Assembly: GCF_018139145.2 (NCBI RefSeq) | Contig: NC_059473.1 | Coordinates: 4,952,503 to 5,016,502, forward strand | DNA: 64,000 bases | Direction: 5' to 3' | From: Gymnogyps californianus | Taxonomy: Eukaryota > Chordata > Aves > Accipitriformes > Cathartidae | In this document: piece by piece, positions 13,221-26,659 of the stretch | Numbering within the stretch: position 1 is the stretch's first letter | Layout: every line of letters starts with the position of its first letter | Notes under the pieces: generated by a model | Seen by the model: only the letters and a program-made list of their open reading frames with translations | Told to the model about the DNA's origin: nothing | Databases searched by the model: none | Program-made: the position numbers and the translations under genes

Positions 13221-13262
13221 GAAAAAAGAGAGAGAGAGAGAGAAAGAAAAAGAAAGGGGGAA
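13221..13262. repeat. (GA)n microsatellite
   Basis: A purine-only tract: AAAAAAGAGAGAGAGAGAG passing into AAAGAAAAAGAAAGGGGG. Confidence 0.9.
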
Positions 13263-13777
13263 GGATCCCACCAAAATTGCTTTGTGATTCACTGTGGGGT
13301 CGTGACCCCGTCCCGCTGAGACTGCTGTTCCAAAGTAGTAACTTGGTAGCTGGAGTTTTTTAAAGTGGTTGTTGATTGGCTTAGCTGTAAGAAAATCACA
13401 TTTCCCTGAAACTCTTAGGGATACTTTAAATGGGTGGATTATCCAGCTGCCTGATTAGAAGTTTGGGTTATGTAAACACTGAGTGTTTAGGTTTAGGCTT
13501 TTCAGTTGAAGTCCAGGCAGCTGTTTGCACTTAACTCCATCAAGAAGCCCAGTTAATCAAAGAGCAGGAAGGATTTTTTACCTTCTTAAACCTGTGTCAT
13601 TATTTCTGCTGTCCAAACTCTTTGGAGTTAGGCTTGTTGCAATGTAGAACAAGGTATTTTGGATGTTCTGCTGAGGAAACAGGAAAAAATGGATGGGGTT
13701 TTGGTTAGCGAGATGTTGTGCCTTGTGGATTTTTCCCCCTTCGCTGTGACGTAATCATTTCTCCGGTCAAAACTGTG

Positions 13778-14399
13778 TCAAGCCTCTAATCGCAACCAGT
13801 TTGTGCCTTTAAAGCTATGGATCATAGCGGTGATCTGTATCGTTATCCAATCTTGTTTAATAGCTTCTCTGCATATTTGTGTATTTGAGGGATCAGCTTG
13901 CTTTCGTAACCTCAGTGGATGAATAGTCTCTGAAATTAAGTCCTTTTCTGTTGGACAGACCTCTGGCAGAGATCTGCCCACGACCAGGGGTGTGAGACGT
14001 CTTTCCACACTTAGATCTTTAGGTCCATGTTCTGTAGTTGACATAGTAGAAAAAAGTAAATGACTTTTCATGGCCTTGGTCTTGGTGCTTTTACACCACA
14101 AGGATGCTATGCCCTGGTCCTTCTCGTGGTTTTTTTTTTTTGGAACAACTCCAGTGAGTCCTGTTGGGGCACTAATATGCCCTGAGTTTTTTGTGTGTTG
14201 TGACATACGGTATCTGCTACATTTGCTTATGGTGTCCTCAGATGCATGCTCAGAGAGAGAAACATGGGTAGAGGAGTAGGTGGGAGAAGGAGAGGATACT
14301 CTGGGGAGCAGGGAGCTGTCAGTCAGGCCCCAAGGGAACAGAGGGGACTGGTGAGAGTCGCTAGAGTCAGCAGGGCACAATTTGCTGCCGCTCAGAAGG
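13778..14399 (-). CDS. Candidate 3'-terminal coding exon of an unrecognised gene
   Basis: This is the longest open frame in the window. On the minus strand it is open from 14572 down to a TGA at 13778-13780, about 264 codons. Inside it, at 14402-14400, lies a CAG acceptor preceded by a pyrimidine-rich tract (TTTCTTCTTCCTTGG), so I place the exon start at 14399 (phase 2) and read about 206 codons. No ATG opens the frame; the first internal Met is in SRYRMSQH, so upstream exons would be needed. The predicted product is Ser/Thr-rich and probably disordered in its first half (SSPSPTYSST), has a basic PKKKNHEK patch that could be nuclear-localising, and a more ordered-looking C-terminal third (DLSVERRLTPLVVGRSLPEV) ending in NWLRLEA. 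I recognise no domain. No AATAAA lies close downstream of the stop. It could be a fast-evolving gene, a decayed mobile-element ORF or chance. Confidence 0.25.
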
Positions 14400-14810
14400 C
14401 TGTTGAAGCCAAGGAAGAAGAAACAGAGACAGGGAGTTACAGTTACAACTCTCGTATCAGAGGTTATATGTCCTTTCCTGTTGTCTTCTACTTGCCTTGA
14501 GTTTTCACTATGAAAAAAATTAGTTGCTGCTGAAGTAAAACTTGACTTTTTGAGTCTTACTTGGGGAGCTTCTTAGAACAGAAAGTTGAGGCAGAGCCAC
14601 CTCAAAGCTCTGGCTCGCTCATGTCACTCTCCTATACACGTACCATTTCCAACCATCAGGACCTATGGACCCTGTTTACACGGGATTTATTTTAGGGAAT
14701 TCTTGACAGTGTGAATAGATAGCACAGCAGAGTAACTAGCTTAACACTTCAGGATCCAAGCAATGAAAGAGTCTTTGTGTAGCAAAGAAACAGAGTCTTT
14801 TTTCTCCAGG

Positions 14811-14842
14811 AAAAAAAAAGAAAGAAAGAAAAGAAAAAGAAA
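14811..14842. repeat. (GAAA)n / A-rich tract
   Basis: Nine A followed by GAAAGAAAGAAAAGAAAAAGAA: a pure-purine simple repeat. Confidence 0.9.
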
Positions 14843-17488
14843 CTTCTAAAAAATTGGTTTTATTTTTCTGTGTTCTGTTTTAACCCCTACCAATTTGGAA
14901 AATTCAGGAGGAAAAAAACCAGACAAAACTTTTTGTGAAACAGCTTCTCTCAGTGGTTATCTCTTTACGTTCCACTTCTGGTTGCTGTAATTATAATTTT
15001 GCTTTTTAGTTACAAGTCACCAATATTAATTGTTGATTTCTATTTCTGACGTTTTTCTTTGTTTTCTAAATCTAGAGATATCCAGAGGCAAACAACGAGC
15101 ACTTTAACGTGCATCTCTGACAGCATGTGTACTTGTGATTAGCTAAAAATAATTTATGCTTACTTGATATCAGTAAGATATGCTTCCTTGTATGTATACT
15201 TACAATTGTACTGTGTGCTACCTAAACAATGTATAATACAGCACAAATTTGTGAAGAAGTAAACCAAATCTGGCTTTGACAAGCAAAACATATTAAAATA
15301 TTTTATTTTTTCTAACATCTTCTCCAAATCTTTGAAATTGCCAACTATTATATAGTTCTGACCGTGACAGCATCACCAGTGAACTCTTGTGATGCTGTTA
15401 ACACACAAGTGATACTACTTGCATCGAACTGTCCTAAAGCTGTCGAGGGCCCAGCTGTGATCTTTTATGGCCAGAGAGGAAACACCCAGAGAACTGTGGT
15501 TTAATAGGGTAGGCGTTTCCCTATCAGTTTACTGGATAATAAATCCAAGACCCATAATTCCAGCCTGAATTACTAATCAGTGTCATACTGTAATTCAGAA
15601 AATATTTTTGAGAATGTTATTACTAAATATTGATTTGCTTTTAATCTATAAAACAAACCTTAATTTATATTTTATAATGTACATGGCTTTCACTGTAATT
15701 AGATCTAATACTTATGATGTTGTTAACTAAGAAAATGTGTGTCAAATTATCCTGAGGAAACCCTAATTGACATGGGGATCATTCTGTCTTGTGCACTGTA
15801 TGGCGCCTGGGGACAAATCTATTCCTGTAAGAATTAGAATAAAAACCACACAAATAATAAGCATATGGAAATACACTAGTCAGCAAAGGACTCTGGTGAA
15901 AAATTGGCATGTCTCTGCTGACATTTAATAATGTCATCTAATATTGAGATATTGATCGACATTTGCAGACAATTTAAACTGATCAGATGGTCCTGACAGG
16001 AAGGTCAGACAGTTGAATGATCTTTTTATGTTTTCCTTCCTTTTGTTCACATTGCTCTGAAGATACACTTTACATGTGCCGATCTCTAAGGTGGCAGTTG
16101 GCTATCAGGTTGTGGGCATATGGACTGAAATGGTGAGGTTTTGTTATTATTGTTCATATTGTTTATTTTCAGAGAACCAAACATCTGGGTGGAATATAAT
16201 ATTGTCACAACCTTTCACATTTTCACATGTTTTTATACCTGTGCTTTTCTACTTGCCTCTCTTGTTTTGCAAGCCTCGCCTATGAAAAGGAGCAGGCAGT
16301 GTTTCAGATACCTCCTCCCAGGCGATCCTGTGCTATTTACCATTACCAGATGTGGAGGGCTCTGGTGTCCCTTCTGTAAAGAATAAGGTAGTACTTGGGG
16401 CTTGTTTTTCTTACGGCATGCCACGCTAGAATAACATTATAAGGGACTGCCTGGTCTCCTGGGAAATGCTTCTACCTTCTACCTGTGATTAACCCACCAG
16501 GCCACTTTATGTCACTATTGCTCCATGTTCAAATGTGGCTGAAGCAGCATTTATTGAGCAGCAGGCCAGGATGCACTTTCCAGTTTATTATAGACTTCGG
16601 AAATGCAGCCTTCCAGAAGTGGGATCTCAGAATTGGCCTTGAATGGCTCCTTTTGGTGGGAACGTCCCCCTCAGTTGTGTACCAGCCAGGTGACTCTGGT
16701 TTCCAAACGCGGGAGATGCCTGGTCACTTGGGTTCCCTGGGTAATTATTTCCTTTTAGATTGTGCTCCTTTGTGACTTCAGCTGGAAGTAGATGGGCTGA
16801 GGCATGATCTCATCAACATTCTCTCTTTTCCCTCCAACTTTTGGGACAGCTGGCTTAGCAGCCACCCAGTCAGGAATGGTAGCAAGCCAGTCCTCCCTCT
16901 CTGCAGTAAGGCTGTGGCCAATAAGTAAATGTCATGCTTGCCAAGATAAGGGTAATAAAATCTCATGCTTGAGGGCATAAGACAATGATTGCAGAAGTCA
17001 GGCTGGAATTCCTCCCCAAACATGCTACAGCATTACACAGTTACCTCAGCCAACAGTTCTCATGAGTTTTCCATACTGTAGCTTCTCTTTACAAGGAAGG
17101 TCCCCTCAGACAGTCTCTTCCCCACTTCTGCATGCTGAATCTTCCTTATAGCTGTTCTAGTTGCTTACTTGTGCAAAAAAGTAAAGTTGGAAAAGTTGGG
17201 GGATAGGCGGAACCTCACCTTGATGCCAGTTGTGCTGTTGCTGCTTGCTGGTATCTGTTTACCATTGACGTACGTGCTGGGTTTTTCTCCTTCCCTTTGG
17301 AGACATGTCTACATTGAAGTAGTTTCTGCAAAACTCCTACTGTTGTGATGCGGCTGCAAGGGTGGAAGTGTGAGTTTAAACCAGATGGAGTGTTTTCATG
17401 TCCATATGTTCTAGACTCTGCTTTATATCCAGGCTCGGTGGAAAAGAAATGTGTGCGAGAGAGAAAGTCTAGAGGTTTAAATCATCAG

Positions 17489-17530
17489 CTGATATAAATG
17501 AGCATCATTCCATTGACCTCAGTGGAATGA
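17489..17530. repeat. Short palindrome of the CCATTGA...TCAATGG type
   Basis: ATTCCATTGA (17507-17516) and TCAGTGGAAT (17519-17528) are reverse complements at 9 of 10 positions, separated by CC. This is the centre of the same dispersed palindromic family; the flanks are lost. Confidence 0.45.
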
Positions 17531-19121
17531 CGCTGGCCTGTGCCAGCTCAGGAGTCTCCGTGGTGGGGAGGTAAACAGTAGAAAAGCAACTGTGAGGTGT
17601 ATTCATTCACTTGATTTAGCTTGTGAAGTAATGGGAAAATTTTCTTGAGCAACTTGAGTCCAGAAAGGACTCGAGCGTCCGCAGCCTCAGGTTAGAAGCA
17701 TGGGCTCCCTGTGCATGCCGCAGGAGAGGCACGTGCCAGCATGCTGTGCGCTTTGAGCTGGGCAGTAGGAAGTGCGCAAGCCTGGCCCTCTGCAAAATGC
17801 CTCCATCCATGGACATTCAGAGGCAGGAGCCTTCTCCTGGAAATAGACGTTTTAGTGGCCTTTGGATGAAAGAAATAGATGTGAAATGGTTCTTCCTTTT
17901 AGATGGTGCTTTAGTGGTAGGTACTCGCTATTCTGCAAGTCCTGTGGTATCAGGGCAGTATCTTCTCGTTCACACAACCTATGTGGGAACCAGTGTATGA
18001 GAAATTTCTGCAGATACCTGTAGGTGTCTGTGATGTGAAGACACAGCTGATGCAGCCTTCTCCCCAGAGGTGGACCTTGCAGGGAGTTTTCTCTCAGACC
18101 CGTGCCCCTGGTTACTGCAAGCTAGCATGTGCCCCAGGCTGGCACTATTAAGACACAAGACACTTTGAGGTCTGGTGAATGCTGTGTTTGCACCGTGAAC
18201 CAGATTCATCACAGAATTACTTAGCAGTGACAGTAAAAGAGAATCTATAATTATGATTCAGTGGGAAAATATACAGTGGTCAATAACCCACATAACTCTT
18301 ACTTCTGTTTGTGTGGTGCAGCAACGTAGTGTCAGTGTCCTGAGCTCTAATATGAAATATCTACATATATTGGGTTTTCCCAGCACTCTTTGTTTAGTAA
18401 TCTTAAGAGCACAGCTAATGTGAACTTTGGATTTTCCCCTTCTGAAGGGAGAGGTGCTGCCATGCTCCATCTACGTGACAGATTTGAGTGGGAACGGCAA
18501 TTGCTAGAGTCAAGTGGAGATTCTCAACCCAGAAAAGTTGATCTTTCACTCTTGAATTTTATTGTATTTTAGTAGCTGATTCACCTGTCACATCCATTGG
18601 CTTTGCTCAATTTTTGGGATAAGTACCTGTGTCAATGGTAAAATTGGTTAGAATAATTAGACCAAAATAATTAGGATTATGCAAAGATATTGCTTTGCCC
18701 TCTGAACAGTTTGGATGTCTTCTCCTATCTGAACCAGAATCTCCTGCTGTGTTATGCCCTTGGAGAGAAGGTGGGGACAGCTATGGGCGCAAGGGTCCTG
18801 CCGCATCCTGCGAAACAGCAGAGCCTGGCCCAGAGGGGAGAACGGGGACACTAGGCAACTAAAGCAGAACTTCTCTTCAGCCAATGTTTTCAAACAGAAA
18901 GGGTTGAAATTTTGGCCAGAATAGTCCCATCAAAACTGAAAGCCAGTTCAACAGCCAACTTTTTTTAAAAGCTCCTCCTGCAAAAAATGAGTTGTGTCAT
19001 CTTTGCTTCTGAGTGATGTTTAGAGATGGATGGAAAGATTACTTTCAAGTGTGATTTTTGCCTTTTTTTACATTACAAATATTTAATCCTTATATCCTCC
19101 AGCTTTGAAACACAGGCAGGG

Positions 19122-19169
19122 GATATACTGTATACATATATATTTATAAATATATATTTACACATATAT
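19122..19169. repeat. (TA)n-rich simple repeat
   Basis: TATACTGTATACATATATAT, TTATAAATATATATTTACAC and ATATATG form an interrupted TA microsatellite. Confidence 0.85.
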
Positions 19170-22100
19170 GTCAAGAGCTCTTGATAAGGTAACTGAAAGG
19201 AAAAAACCCAAATTTTTAACAGACCTCCTTTATCAGAAATGCTAACCATCCATGTAAATAAAAACCCAAAAGTTTTTAAGTTTCCTTTTCCTCTTAGTAG
19301 TTACATGAGCTGCATTTCAATACTTCTACAGTAATTAGAGAAAACTTTAGCACTCATTAAGCTAACTTTAATGTTGGGAAAAAAAATAACACAAAATCTG
19401 AAAAGAACTCGAAGCAAATTTGAAACAAGTAAGAGCATTCTTACCATCATTTGCAGATAATCTCTCAGGTTTTAAACAACATAAAAACTTTCTAATGAAT
19501 CCAGTTCTTCCTAATCTGCAGAAAAAAAGTTTGCCAACATTTTTTCCCCCCTTCTACAGTGTTTATTTGTTCCCTGTGATGTTAAAGCTTACTGGTAGGT
19601 CACACCCCAGCCTTTTTTCAAATTGAGAGTTTTTACCTCTTGGATGACATAAGGCACAACTTTCAGTCCCTGTGAATCTAGGAGGAGTTTAGAGTGACCA
19701 AAATTATATATACGTACATGAAGTTTTGCCCTCACAAACCGTTAAAGCACAAAAGCCAGTGAGAGACAGAGAGACAGTGTAAGAAGTTTTATTTGCCACT
19801 CAGAGTGGCCATCATTGCAGAAAATACACTAATTTCCTGGTTACTTTACTAACGGTTAGTAAGGTAACCTCTGTTTACTTTCTTTTTCCTCCCCCCCCCC
19901 CATTTGCCAGGTTGCTGAGTCCATCTCTAACTATCCCAAAATCAACTCCACCAGCAGAGGAGACTAGGAAACTTACAGCAGAGCTGCAGAGTGCCTGCTA
20001 CTCCCGCTTATAAATAGCAGCATCTGTACAGCAGTAATTAGGAGCTATAATGGAATGGGCCACGTTGCAAAAGTAGTTTGGCCAGACTAGTGTGGCTCAG
20101 CATTTTCTTACAGGCATTACCTGTTTCAGTTAAGTGGCATTCTTATGTTTCGAACCTAAGAAGTAAAGAAGGATGGGAGTACTACAAGATGCAAAACTCC
20201 TGAAGCCTCCCAGAGCTAAGGTGACTAGATATTTTCATTATCCAGTTGTTCAACCTGCCTAGTCCTTCCAGTCCATTGCCTTTAGCTGTAGAAATAAGAA
20301 ACATGGCTCTTTTTTTAGTAGTTATTTTTTGGTAAGTTCACCAACACCAATAAAACTAAGAAAGCTGGTTCTTTGAGTCACTGATTCAGTGTTAAGTGTC
20401 CATCCCATTTTGCCAAGGTATACAGTGCCATATATTTACTCTAGGGGAGCCTACTAATAGTAAATAATTCCATACCATCATTTTTCCCATGGCAAAACTA
20501 AGATAACCAGCTGTTAACAGAGGAGGTGTGGAGAGGGAAGTAGCCCAGGGTGCTCAGAATATAAAGATATGTGTGTTAGTGCAGAGGAAATAGTCAGCTC
20601 TTTGCACTGCTTGCTACCTTGCATTTTCAGTGCCAGAGCCTAGCCCTAACTGCTTCCAATTCTGACAGCCAATTTCTGACCTTTCACTCTCTGTGATCAC
20701 TGTTCATTTTTGCAAGAAAGTTGGTCTCCTTTCTTGTCCAAAAATTTTAAGCAAATACTGTTGTTATTACGATTACCTCTGCAGTATTGGCTTCTAGGAA
20801 CCAAGAAAATCTCACATCACCACTGTGTACAATTACATCATCTCAACATCACAGCTGCCAACTCTTACTATTTGCTGGAGAGTCATTATTTTTGCTTTAA
20901 AGAGACGGAGTGACCTCATGAGCTTCTGAAGAAACCCCACAGTTGACTGCTTGCCATACCGACATAATAAAATGGTCATATGGGACTTTGGTTGATTAAT
21001 ACTTCAATACAGAAGCACTTGTGCTCATTGCAAGAGATCAGGTCCTCTCCATGAGACCAGATCTTAAATCTGAGCTCCTCTTCTGTGTCCTTTTAAAAGT
21101 GGTAGGCTGAGAATGGAAAAGAGTAACTGTTGTTCACAGTTAATCTGGAATGTGTTGGGATTTAAGGAAAAAAATATGTGGCATCAGTTCAAGCTTCATT
21201 TTAAAGCTGAAACAAATCTAAGTGTAATTGAAAACAAGAGTGTGCATTGAAATTGTGAACCTGATTCTTATTTACATTGCACACCCTTTGTACCTCTCCA
21301 GCAATGTGAAAGGTCTTGGAGCATGACTCAGTTATTTTTATACTCTCATGAAGGGCCTGTTTATTGAGTTGGAGCTTAGAAATATGTATACGAGTGCAGG
21401 ATTTGCCTTTTAGAGCAGTGGAAAGTCAGTACTGTATGACTCTCAGGCACTGTGCTTTAACTTATTTGGGGTATCCAGTTGGAGAGTTGAGGGGAAAAAT
21501 AGGGACTGGACAATGGGTGGGTCAGAGGTTCAATAATGAAATGTGAAGTACCTCATCTGTAGGTCATTTGCGTGAATCAAGTAGACTTTGGTTATTGGCT
21601 GGAAGCGATGTGGCCTTTGAAGTCTAGGTAAAAACAAATGGTCTCTGGGCTGTCTCATTGGCCAGATGATCTCATCCCAACTGGCAGCATTTGACAGACC
21701 CACCCTTGTTTGACACTGTAGCTCTCACCGAGCAACCTAATGATGCTACAAGATAATGAAGTATCCTCATGTCCTTATGGGAGAAGACCTGCAGGTCAAG
21801 GTACTCGGTATCCTGGGTGGGACAGTGCATGGAAAAGCTTCCATTGCTGTTGCCTTTTCTGTGCCTATTCTGAGGACAAGCAGACATGATCAGGCTCCTG
21901 GATGACTGAATGCTGCCTATTGAAAGCTCTAAATTGGCTTAACCTTTACTAAAGGAATGGCAGAAAATGGAGAGGCAAAATGAGAAAGTGAAGGACTGCT
22001 CTGGGAGAAACATAGTCATCATGAAGCTAGCAGGAAAATAAGGGCTTGATTATGTAGCTCCAAGAGGGCCCTGCCAAACTGCAGTGCAACGGGAAGAACC

Positions 22101-22431
22101 TGAGCTGGTGGCAGTCATTTCTTAGGGTGTTGACATCCTGTGTAAGGGAGGTACTTTCTGCACTGGGCTGAGCACGGTGAGTTTTCTTCTTCTGGCAGTG
22201 CCAGTCCTGCTCTGCAACCGAGGACTGTGATTTTGCTATGTTGCAGGTTCCCTCAGTCGGCTGCTTCCAACTGACTAGGACCCAAGCAATTCTTTAGCAC
22301 GCAGATTATAATAGACTAAAACAGGGATGCATCTGCCATATGTTTCTTATTTCATGTTTTACCAGTTGTCATGGTCTTTCTTAACACATGAACTCCAGGA
22401 GTTACAGGAGAATTTAACTTTCTAATTTTAA

Positions 22432-22877
22432 ATGATTGTAGAGGAAACCTGGAAAACACAAGACTTTTTAAAGCTCACTCAGAATGAAATAAAAAGACAT
22501 AAAGTCAACGTCTTAAAAAGTCCTGAGCACTATTTGGGGAACGTGGGAGAGGAAAAAAGATGGAGGTGTTCAGATTATTGCCAGCGCAAAGTACTCGACA
22601 CCGTTATGCAACATCTAACACAGCAGAGCCTTGCTGAAGTCTGTTTTCAGGGAACTTCTGCTGCACCACTATTTGAGTCCATGCTGTACAGAGGAGGTCA
22701 AATGCAAGAACAAGTTCATACCTTCTGGCCAAGCCAAGAATGTTTTCATTCCCCCCCTCCCCAAAAGAGCCAAACCACTAGCAAATCACAGCTTCGAAAA
22801 TGTTTGACTAAAGCAACATTTTTATGAATCAACATTAAAAATAAACCTCAAGAATTGGACCTAAAAAAAAAAAAAAA
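22432..22877 (+). pseudogene. Possible polyadenylated retrocopy or 3' end of an unknown transcript
   Basis: An ATG-initiated frame of 131 codons (22432-22827, starting MIVEETWKTQ, ending CLTKATFL) is followed by an AATAAA at 22840-22845 and, 17 bases later, by 15 consecutive A (22863-22877). A poly(A) signal followed at this spacing by a genomic A-tract is the signature of a reverse-transcribed mRNA. The 7-base TCCTGCT directly after the A-tract (22878-22884) also occurs at 22205-22211, which could be a target-site duplication bounding a roughly 670-base insert; a 7-mer match could equally be chance. The predicted protein is Lys/Gln-rich with no domain I recognise. CR1-dominated sauropsid genomes make few processed pseudogenes, so an L1-type source would be implied. 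Confidence 0.3.
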
Positions 22878-22884
22878 TCCTGCT

Positions 22885-25800
22885 GCCCTGAATTTCCTGT
22901 CACTCTTGGATGTTGTATTAAATTTGATATGAAATGTATTTTCCTGAATTGGAATTTGTCCTTAAATTACTTATGAACAATGAACCCTTTCAAGAAAAAG
23001 TAACTGCTTGCTTATCACAAGAATTAATGCTGTGTTTTTTGTAAGTGAGTTTCCGTAGCTTATCAAATCCTTTCGTTCCTCTTAGTTGGAGAGGAACTGA
23101 AAAATGTCTATCAGTTAATTCTCTTCAATTTCACGATTTTAAATCAGGTAATATTCCACATTTTACCTCGCTAAAAGTGGCTACAGGCCACTATTCATTC
23201 TTGTTCTCCCTTGTAATATCTTTAGCCCAGAGAAACTCACTCTCTTTTTTTCACTCATTTTACAGCTGCTTTGACTAAGGAACCATATTAACACCAATAT
23301 AAGTACATATGTTCTTTTGCAACTAATTTTACTCTGCAAGATCCCAGCGTGGTTATCGCGTGATTGTGTTTGCCACTGAAGTACTGCCACCTGTGGGTGA
23401 ATCTGAGTTGTGATTCTTCATGGCAGGGTGAGGGGAAAGGGAAGAGTTTATATTGCTTGTTTGATTCTGAGTTAGTGATAAAAATGTCTGGTTTGTACCA
23501 TTTCAAAGCTCATTCATGCTTATTTAGGAGTGTCACATTAGTTATATGTGTGACAGTGACATTCTAACCCTTTCACCTCCAGGTTGATGCTGCATTAGTG
23601 TTAATAAGCTTAGTTCAAGCTATAGATAATAAAAAGTAGTATAGCAGACTCTACAGGTGAAAGTTGCAACCAGTATCCTTGACTTCTGGCATGCCTTGAA
23701 GGTCAGAGCTTGAGGGCCTTTTCGTATTGAAAGGGTATGTTGCAGGTGTTCCCAGTAGTGTCTTGCAGAAAACATAGCTTGAATCTGGGAACTTGTAGCG
23801 AGAACACTACCTAATTTCTGTAACAGTGGCAGTGTAAGAGGGGAAATGGTTCCTGAAGACTTGACCCAAACCCAATGGCAATCAACAGGACTTTTAATCT
23901 TTTCTTCGGTGAGCTTTGGAAGTCCTCCAAAGCACTGATTCCCAAACAACACTAAATTTCATAAGTTAAAACCAGCCCCAGAGCTTAATCACATAAACTG
24001 TTTGATCCCACAAGAAATCTGGGAGTGCAGTGTAAGACATACATCTACCCTGCTTGGCACTCATGGCACTGAAGACGTATCTCAGTGCATGGTCCATGTT
24101 CACTGCTGAATGAGGTGTGAGTGGATTTCAAAGGCTCTTCCTGTCAGGATTCAGTGAGGAGGATGAGCAAGGGATGAGTGTGAAATGGGCAGACCTTTGA
24201 TAGATGGGTGACATCAGTGGATATAACTCAAGGAACAGCAGTAGTCATGCTGAGTCTTGCTTTTTAATGAAAATCTGATAGAGCATTGTCCATCAAGCGA
24301 TGAGGAATCACCTAATTTGGAAGGCTGTCTGTATTTAAAACCCATCAAATGCTTGGGAGTATCAGTAACTACAAAAAAAAAATCAGAATGTGAAGATTAG
24401 GTGAGCTGCACAATTTGCAGTTCAGATAATCATTTAAGCACAATTTTATTGGCTTCAGGAACTGCAAGCATGTACCCAAAGTTAGGTGTTTTCCACAAAA
24501 GTAGTGTTTCTTGCACGGGGGCTAACAGCTGTAACTCATAGCAGCTGCTTTGTCATATATTGTTCATTATTTGTGGGACACTGAGAAATACAGGGACGTG
24601 ATCAGAGTTAATATGTATAGTTCCATACAATAATATGTTCTTTGTGCTTCCATTCATGCAAAAAAATCTTGTTTTCCCTTAATACTGTTGAAGTATGTGC
24701 CTGAATACGATGTCATTTGTAAAGCTGAAGACAGATATCTACAACAAGTATTTACAAAGAAAAATTGTACTTCCTAATTTGTATAAAAGGGAAACCCATT
24801 AAAAGGGTACAGAGGATAATGCTCAGATTATTTTTCAAACAATAGACAACTTGCATAATCCCATTATGAACAGTATACATTTCACAGTCTATCTGGCAGA
24901 CAATAAACATTTTGACTTTATGGGCTTGAAATGCTGGGTACTGTACTGCCAAAAAGAAAAGCTCTGCACATATGGCATTGGGTGAAAAAGCAGTCATGGC
25001 ACATCTCTCCCAAAAATATCCATTATGTTTGTTAGTTTTATGCTTTCCGCAAAACAACATGTACTTAATAACTGCTAAGTAGACCTATGTGAGTATTTGG
25101 CGTCGAGTGCCTGCCACTGAAGTGGCATGGATCTTGCCATATTGAACTGCCACAAAGGCTGCATTTGTTGTGTGCCACCAGGCACTTTGTATGACTGTGC
25201 ATCAGGTTAATGAATTAGTTCTTGCTAGAGTTGTCTGAGCTCTCCTAAAGAGATTTTACTTGGAAGAGACAGTCGGTCTAGGGAAATGCAGAAGCTGGAG
25301 TCATCACAAGATGACTCCTTAAGTTGTGGAATGTTTTGTGTCCTTAAAAACACATGTGCAGTGTTGCTACTAGATTGCTATTTAACCAGTGGAAGTCTTG
25401 TATATCAAATTATCAAATGCTGCCATCTTCCAAGGCACTAAGAGTCTTAGTCCCAGTAAGTAAGTAAAAATCCTTCCTCCTGTTGTCTTTGTCACTGGTC
25501 ACTTGATTTTTGGGCCAAATTGCGTGCTAGTCTTCACTGTTACCCTGTGTATGCTTATATGCATTAAATCTTTTTCTTTCTTTGCAAGAGAAAAGATTAG
25601 TCTTGCTCTTTAACATGGTACTGTGTAATCTCCCAGGAAGTCAGTGGAAAGACAGTCTTACACCTCTTGGACACATGTCTGTGAGTGCCAGTGTCCTTCC
25701 AGGTCGCTCTTCAATGAAAGGGAGTTGCAGATTTATTATCCTTCATGTGGTTGCCATCACCAAAGAGAAATCTGCTGCCACAAGGCAGCTGGGAATAATG

Positions 25801-26655
25801 CCTGGTCAGTAAGATCAATACTAGTCTTGGCTTGAACTGCCTGTGACAGTTAGTGCCCCCCAGTACCTCCCCTTCCTGCATGGTTAGCTCCTGAGCACTC
25901 CATAGCTAAGGGCTGTAACCTCCTGGAAGTTCAGCACTAGTTCACATCATTTGAGGATGTGACATAAGGTGAGTAACTGTCCACACCTGTAATTGGCTTC
26001 CCAGAACATCTGGATCATGTTAGAGGCAGGCTTTGCTGCTAATTTCGATGCTAGAAACGGAAGGTGTGACCCTTTTCAGGGTCCATTACAGGATGGAGCG
26101 TGTCATGTAGTCAGTACTGAAACATGTGGGTATCAAGATTCATTTCAGATATTTCTGGCCTCCTATTACTTATGCCACCAGGTGTCAAGTTCCAACTCTA
26201 GTGTGAGCTAAGAGGAAGCATCTGCAAACATGTTATGTCCACACCTTGAAGAGTTAGAAAACCTGAGGCTTAGCTGAAGAGTTCGTGAAAGTAGCAGGCA
26301 AACTGAATGTTGTCGTGTTGATGGGATTTTTTTTCCATGTCTTGACTCATTCAACTCCTGGGGGTATGTGACAACCAACAGAACAGACAGTGCCAAAAAG
26401 AAACACATTTCTACACTCAGCTGCCTTTATGTTATGATTAGCATTGCCTGTTGTGGCATCATTGCAGTAAGATCAGATTACTTGGTTTTACCAATTCCAT
26501 ACTTGTATTTATAGTGAAAAAAGTAAATTTGAAGTGGATTAAAACCCCCTGTCTTTTCCTCCCTCCTGATTTCATTCTCTTTAAATATTTATGAGCGCTG
26601 CAGCCCCACAGTAGCTGAGCCTTCATGATTCCACCACTGTAGGATTCCTCTGAGG
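22885..26655. other. Noncoding, no gene recognised
   Basis: Only scattered frames up to 110 codons on the minus strand (23952-23620, 25060-24752), without splice or promoter support. A strong donor-like AAG|GTGAGTAAC at 25968/25969 has no open exon before it. Confidence 0.45.
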
Positions 26656-26659
26656 CAGA

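Larger units (their letters stand above)
14843..22200. other. AT-rich quiet segment
   Basis: No coding-like frame over 100 codons, no recognised transposon beyond the short palindrome near 17.5 kb and the TA repeat at 19.1 kb. About 15530-15960 is very AT-rich with repeated TAATTA/ATTA-type words. A short hairpin (ACAGCATCAC at 15367-15376 with its complement at 15389-15398) is present. Confidence 0.45.

Noticed and set aside
22160..22200. Possible mini-intron: ACG|GTGAGT followed by TTCTTCTTCTGGCAG
   Set aside because: The donor-to-acceptor distance is far below the minimum vertebrate intron length.
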